A stretch of 64,000 nt of DNA, from the NCBI GenBank assembly GCA_030278955.1, contig JAOANR010000004.1:54811459-54875458 (forward strand), in the 5' to 3' direction. Within the stretch, counting starts at the first letter, position 1; every line of letters begins with the position of its first letter. Source of the stretch: Hygrophila difformis. Its lineage: Eukaryota > Streptophyta > Magnoliopsida > Lamiales > Acanthaceae. The notes below the pieces were generated by a model, which did no database searches, was not told the origin of the DNA, and saw nothing but the letters and a program-made list of their open reading frames with translations. Both the position numbers and the translations under genes were made by a program. Below, piece after piece: positions 58,982 to 64,000 of the stretch.

Positions 58982-59720
58982 TGATGCATCGCTGGCCTGA
59001 CATCTCACATCCATAATAAATAAATTAAATACTACTAACTAATTTATTAGAATTCAACAAAAACAGTAATTTTGTACAAAAATTGCAAATATGTTGTGTA
59101 CACAAGTTTAATCCACTACTTTACTAGTCTGTCTAGGCTGGTCAGGAAAAAAAAATAAAATAAAATTATATATCCATCCACATACAATTAATTGTATATG
59201 TACCTAATAATGAATTGAAATAAAAACAATGAACTGAAAATACCAAACATCGAAAAGTGACCCAAATTTTTGATCGAGTAACAAAAACTCATCCCTTGGC
59301 GCTTCAAAAGCATGCAAAATAGTTGACGTGTGTAAAGTAAATATCAAGTTTTTTTTGTTGATCAACAACTTATACATGCTAGAAAAAATATGGTGGAAGT
59401 TCATATCACATAAATTCAAAAAAAAAAATTGAATGAATAGAGGGTGAGTGGGAAATTGGACCCCAACCTAGAAGCTAGAATCAGTGGACTTGACCACTAA
59501 ACTAAATTCTCATGTCGGAAGTAAATATCATGTCGGAAGTAAATTCTCACTATTACTAGAATATATACATATTTGAGTATCAAAAAATTTAAAGAATACG
59601 TGTGTTTGTGTATATAATTTATATAGATATAGATATTCAGCTAAATTAAACCTTAGGGTTTAATTTAACTTATGAAAAGAAATTAATTGCATAACTACAC
59701 ACAATTTTAGACATGCAAAT
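58982..59720. other. AT-rich stretch with a retroposon tail
   Basis: At about 59108-59157, CCACTACTTTACTAGTCTGTCTAGGCTGGTCAGG with an A-rich tail resembles the insert at 47340-47391. No gene is supported. Confidence 0.45.
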
Positions 59721-59894
59721 GGGAATGAGACTTGACTCCAGTGGTCATCTCCCCTACCTTCCAACCATAGGTTGGGGGTTCGAGTCCCACCCGGCCCCTA
59801 TCCCTCCCCTTTATCCCCCTTTGTAATTTGTGTGGATTGGACTCCCACACACCTTTGCCGACACATATGTGTCAATGTTTACCAAAAAAAATTC
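59721..59894 (+). mobile_element. tRNA-derived SINE
   Basis: 174 bp flanked by AGACATGCAAAT (59709-59720 and 59895-59906). A pol III B-box-like GGTTCGAGTCCC lies near 59777. The body is GC-richer (CCCGGCCCCTATCCC) and the 3' end is GTCAATGTTTACC followed by A8. These are the standard parts of a plant SINE. Confidence 0.82.
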
Positions 59895-60014
59895 AGACAT
59901 GCAAATTATCTGTTTAATTAGCATACCTTCACTTTAAGAAATTAGGTTTTGAATAATGTTAATATCAAGTAATTAAAAACAGGTCATATTAATTAATTTC
60001 TTACAATCAACAAC

Positions 60015-60190
60015 AGTTGACTTGAGTGAATTGGGGCTCTACTCGCTTAAGCAATGTTTCCGGTCCGAGCCTTGTGTATGCAAAAAACTGCTTTGGGAGA
60101 TGCGCCCTTAATTGCCTATGCAGATCCTCGAGGGATTAGTCTTTGGTCCAATGTGGTCTGGAGATACCCGGTAATTCACCAAAAAAAATT
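60015..60190 (+). mobile_element. Possible second SINE
   Basis: TTGACTTGAG...GTTTCCGGTCCGAGCC resembles A and B box spacing. The 3' end GGTAATTCACC plus A8 resembles the SINE tail upstream. No target duplication is clear, perhaps because a MITE lies directly to the right. Confidence 0.5.
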
Positions 60191-60191
60191 T

Positions 60192-60590
60192 AGAGGGGTG
60201 TATTCGATTGAGAGTTTATAAGATTTTTATGGACTTTAAAAAGTTGATGGATTTAAAAAGTCCATAGACTCCACATAGAGTTGACTGATTCTATAATTCA
60301 TGAAGAGTCTTGAAGAGTCTGGCTGATTTTAGAGAGATTTTGTTTAGTTATATTTTTTAAGAGAATCCATTAAAATCTATAAAGAATTAAAATCCATAGA
60401 CTGTTGAATAACTATAGATTTTTAAAGACTTTTTAAAATCTGTATTGAATACCTCTAGATTTTTAAAGACTTTTTAAAATATGTATTGAATACCTCTAGA
60501 TTTTTAAATACTTTTTAAAATCTAGATTGAATACACCCCAACTTTAGAAATTCAAAAAACTCCAATAGAGTCTTGATTGAATATACCCCT
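60192..60590. mobile_element. MITE with GGGGTRTATTCRAT termini
   Basis: The left end GAGGGGTGTATTCGATTGAGA mirrors the right end TCTTGATTGAATATACCCCT. A TTA-like duplication is possible. The interior has a 41-bp tandem repeat, three copies at 60406-60528 (GAATACCTCTAGATTTTTAA...). Superfamily is uncertain (PIF/Harbinger-like by size and site). Confidence 0.65.
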
Positions 60591-61048
60591 TAATCTCTTA
60601 CAAATACTGGAGTATAATTTATTAGTTCCATTAATTTTTAAATTAATAATTTACTACAATTTTAATACCATATATATTCCAAACAAATTCAAACAAGCAT
60701 ATATAGAATATTATGGCTAATTTCTTTTCTCATCTTCATCACCTAACACAGCAGATGCCATGTCCAGAAATACACACACTCAAATAAATTCCTAATGATT
60801 CCACAATATTTAATCTGAAGAAGAAAAAAACATATAGAATTACTGGAAAAGACAACAATATTGTGCTCTCAAGTCAAAACATCATAGAAAAATAGTAAGA
60901 AATAAGAAGCCACCAAACCCCCCAATACACAGCTGTTACAAAGAGCCCCAGACAATGGGTGACTTTTGGACGCTCCAACATATAAACAAATAGTTGAATT
61001 GCAATTATTCATTAAGAAATTCCCATCCATTATTCAGGATTTGGTTTG

Positions 61049-61056
61049 TATATAAA
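61049..61056 (+). promoter_or_regulatory. TATA box of the BAHD gene
   Basis: TATATAAA 104 bases before the ATG at 61160, implying a leader of about 75 bases. Confidence 0.65.
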
Positions 61057-61159
61057 CCCCCCCTAATGTGCCCTCCATGAACAAGCCACATCAATCAATC
61101 CATACTTTGTCCTACCAACTTTGGTGTCCAAAAAACCATTAGTATTCACTTACTACACG

Positions 61160-62652
61160 ATGAAGGTGAAAATAGCAAGTTCGAGGCTTGTGAAGCCTTT
61201 GTATGAAGGCAACAACAATCCTTTTTCCTTAACAAATTCCATTCCCTTGTCTGTTTTTGATAAAGTAACCTATGATCAACATGTCGCCGTCATATATGCT
61301 TATAATCCTCCCACCCCTCCCAACATAGCCATTGAGCTAGGGCTCCGGAAAGTGCTGGCGAAGTATCGGCCATTGGCCGGGAGGCTCGGGAAGGATGCAA
61401 ATTCCAGCGATCGCGTCATTTTTTTGAATGATGAGGGTGTGAGGTTTGTGGAGGCCTTCGTGGATCGAGTGTTGGATGAGACGTTGATGTTAACACCGTC
61501 GTCGTCCTTGCTTAGCCTTCACCCTGGCCTGGTCGGGGTCACTGAGCTCGTACAGGTTCGATCAATTACTTTGAAATTAGTTTTCTAATTTATCAATACT
61601 TTCGGGCACTAATTAGTACCGTTGAGAACAAATGCAGTTAACCTGAGTGATATAACACTCTGTCAGCTTAAGGTTTTTATTATTATTATTATTAATATTA
61701 TTTTTACGTTTTAATTCTTTTTTAACAGGTTCAACTCACGCGATTTTCATGTGGGTCCCTAGTGGTGGGGTTCACGGAGCACCACCACGTGGCGGACGGG
61801 CATGCAACGAGCGACTTCTTGGTCGCGTGGGGGCGTGCTTCCCGAGGGCTCGAATTGTGTCCGCCTCCATTTTTCGACCGCACGATCTTCACCCCAAGAA
61901 ACCCTCCTTCATTCGAATTCGATCATCGAGGGGTGGAGTACATAAGCAAGAATTTCAAAAAGGCTTACCCACTGATCGACAACAGCATCGACAACATCGT
62001 CGTCCACAAGCTCCACTACACCGCCGAGTTTCTCTCCAACCTCAAAGCCAAGGCTCGGCACCCGGGAATGAAAAAACCTTACAGCACTTTCGAGAGCCTC
62101 GTGGCACATCTATGGAGGGCAGTCACAATAGCCCGCGGACTGAACGACCGCGAAACCACACAGGTGAGGATGTCCGTGGACGGCCGCGCCCGGATGAACC
62201 CTAAATTGCCGAACGAGTATTTTGGCAATTTGGTCCTGTGGGCATTCGCAAAGGCCACAGTGGGACAACTAAGGGCACAGCCTCTTTGTTATGCAGCCAA
62301 GCTATTACACGAGGCGGTCGTGTCCGTGAACGATGAGTATTTCAAGTCGTTCGTAGATTTCGCCAACCATAAGGCTGAGGAGGAGGGTCTCATCCCGAGT
62401 GCTGTGGCCGACACGCAGGAGTCGATCCTGTGGCCCAATTTGGAGGTCGATAGCTGGCTTAGGTTCCCGTTTTACGACTTGGATTTTGGAACGGGAAGCC
62501 CTCATGTTTTCATGCCCTCATTCTCCCCGACTGAGGGCATGATATTTCTTCTCCCATCCTTCGACAGCAGCGATGGAAGCATCGATGTTTTCATTCCTCT
62601 TTTTCGCGAAAACTTGACCGTGTTTAAAGCGATCTGCTATTCTCTAGAGTAG
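61160..62652 (+). CDS. BAHD acyltransferase, agmatine/amine hydroxycinnamoyltransferase-like
   Basis: Two exons (61160-61555 and 61729-62652) join at phase 0 (GT-AG) to give 439 aa, the normal BAHD length. The start MKVKIASSRLVKPLYEG is conserved in amine acyltransferases. The catalytic HXXXD motif is H151-H-V-A-D155. The structural DFGWG motif reads D384-F-G-T-G388, a variant also seen as DFGGG in agmatine coumaroyltransferases. Other matching blocks are RFSCGSLVVGFTEHH, VRMSVDGRARMNP, NLEVDSWLRFPFYDLDFG and the CYSLE end. Such cytosolic enzymes move hydroxycinnamoyl groups from CoA to amines such as agmatine, making defence amides. The precise acceptor here is inference. A TATA box precedes it, and a MITE follows the stop by 18 bases. 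No lesions are found. Confidence 0.9.
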
Positions 62653-62670
62653 ATAATGCAACCAAACTAT

Positions 62671-62790
62671 GGGAATGTTTGGGAGCGAACAGATCCACTA
62701 GCAGATAGTAAATTCGAAGAGCATATTGTCTCACAGTTCTCTTTCTGAATCTCTTATCCGCTAACGGATCCGCTAACTCCCAAACATCCC
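62671..62790. mobile_element. Small MITE in the BAHD 3' region
   Basis: 120 bp with imperfect inverted ends: GGGAATGTTTGGGAGCGAAC on the left and GTTAGCGGATCC...CTCCCAAACATCCC on the right (the outer GGGATGTTTGGGAG matches). TA occurs on both sides. It begins 18 bases after the stop codon, so it probably lies within the 3'UTR. Confidence 0.7.
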
Positions 62791-64000
62791 ATATATACAC
62801 ATACATGACACCCGTACCAATATCTAAAAGAAGTGTGTGTGTGTGTTTTTTTTTCTTTTTAATGTTTTTAGGTCTTGGTATTATATAATTATGTCCTTGG
62901 CTGTTTTAGATCTAATATATGTTGTCCGAAGGGGGTTCGACATAGAACAAGAATAATGCACCATATATCTTGTTTTAAGTGTATATCCATATATGTTATT
63001 GTAAGGTTGTTATATGAATCTCCATTTCAAGATATATAGTCTTCAAATATTTCTGGTTTCAGAATACGTACAAGGTTTCAATATTTTGCATTTTTTTCCT
63101 TATCGAAAGATGATGGATCTAGACCTTAACCTAAAACCAATTGGTGATAGGATAATAGCCCGTGTCCATATAAATGGGGATAACCCAACATATAATCAAC
63201 GTGAGACATTATAACTAGTATATATAGTACGTATTCTTTGCAGCTTGCACGTACAGTGTTTAAATACAGAATACTCTATATATATAAAGTAAGATAGCCG
63301 ACGGTGTCTTTTAGTTGATTAGTTATTACATGCTAATCATACCACCCAACGCATGGATGATATAATCCTTTAATTATTTAATTACAAACTAATCCCTTAA
63401 CTATTTACATCACGTATCGTCATAGTATTAAATTACGTAGGACATACTTTTTAATATAACACTGCAGGTTGATAAAGACCCTTTATCCCAATTCTTATTA
63501 CTCAACTGGGATAAGATGCCATGCATGCATGTCTTGAATTATACTACTCCTATTATTGATCAATTTGTAAAAGGTAATTTCTTTGTCACTTTTTAAAATT
63601 AATAGAACCAATTGCAAACAATCAACTTATTAAGAGATAAAATTAATTATTGGATTAATGTTGTGTTTAATCATGCTTAGTTTTGTAGTACATGATTAAT
63701 TGTTTTTTTGGAGGAGTCATGAGTAATTGTTGAGCGATTCATCGTGAGTGCATAAAATGAAATTATATGACTACTATATATACGTATTAGTTATTATCGT
63801 ACCCCCTACGGGCTTTTTGTAAGTTATAAAGTAAGCCAATTAATTTATTTGAATAAAATAAAATAAAATAAAACAAAATGCTGGTGTGCCAGAAATTAAG
63901 AGAACTTAATTGGCGATCCAACAGCCAAAACACACCCACAAAACCACACTATTTTAAACCCTGATTATATATATTCCTTTTAAGTACTCTTTTCTTATAT
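62791..64000. other. AT-rich intergenic stretch
   Basis: BAHD 3' flank, with a short (GT)n near 62835-62846. The open frame at 63014-63214 has no recognised domain. Nothing else is supported. Confidence 0.4.

Overview
This window looks like eudicot nuclear DNA, possibly Lamiales, though the order-level guess is weak. The evidence is short-exon genes with GT-AG introns, plant-only gene families (NHL/LEA-2, SIAMESE-related CDK inhibitor, BAHD acyltransferase), nuclear tRNA genes, very AT-rich spacers, and abundant Ty3/Gypsy, MULE, Helitron, LINE, SINE and Stowaway sequences. I see no bacterial, organellar or CRISPR feature.

Layout. 1-3.7 kb holds repeats and the decayed 3' end of a Ty1/copia element. 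3.8-4.6 kb is an NHL gene with two exons. 7,239-18,625 is a complete Mutator-like element (MULE) bounded by a perfect 9-bp target duplication. It carries an intact four-exon transposase (701 aa) on the plus strand, a 277-bp tandem array of about 6.6 copies, and a degraded ULP1-type cysteine protease gene convergent with it on the minus strand. 21.2-25.9 kb is a six-exon RING E3 ligase gene (799 aa). 26.5-27.0 kb has tRNA-Gly(UCC) and tRNA-Ser(AGA). 27-31.4 kb is a nest of Stowaway-type MITEs, a 2.4-kb non-autonomous Helitron inserted in a MITE, and a 1.1-kb inverted-repeat element. 32.1-46.3 kb is a 5'-truncated LINE whose RNase H region was split by a 12.57-kb Ty3/Gypsy retrotransposon of the Tat type. 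46.6-47.0 kb is a single-exon SMR gene. 52.6-55.2 kb is a ten-exon secreted aspartic protease gene (490 aa). 57.7-59.0 kb is a second long inverted-repeat element. 59.7-60.6 kb has SINEs and a MITE. 61.2-62.7 kb is a two-exon BAHD acyltransferase gene (439 aa) most like agmatine hydroxycinnamoyltransferases.

The two large autonomous-type elements are the most unusual part. The Gypsy element has LTRs differing at only about 5 of 660 positions. Yet its gag-pol is broken by two frameshifts, three in-frame stops and loss of the catalytic integrase glutamate. Antisense to it, between pol and the left LTR, lies an open gene with three introns predicted to encode a 1,007-aa plant-mobile-domain protein with a coiled-coil tail. 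The MULE shows the same contrast: its transposase is intact while its ULP1 partner gene carries at least four lesions.

The five host genes (NHL, RING, SMR, aspartic protease, BAHD) all appear open. They have no obvious shared pathway; defence or stress (NHL, BAHD, possibly aspartic protease) is a loose common theme only. Exon boundaries were set by hand from splice consensus and reading phase, without transcripts.
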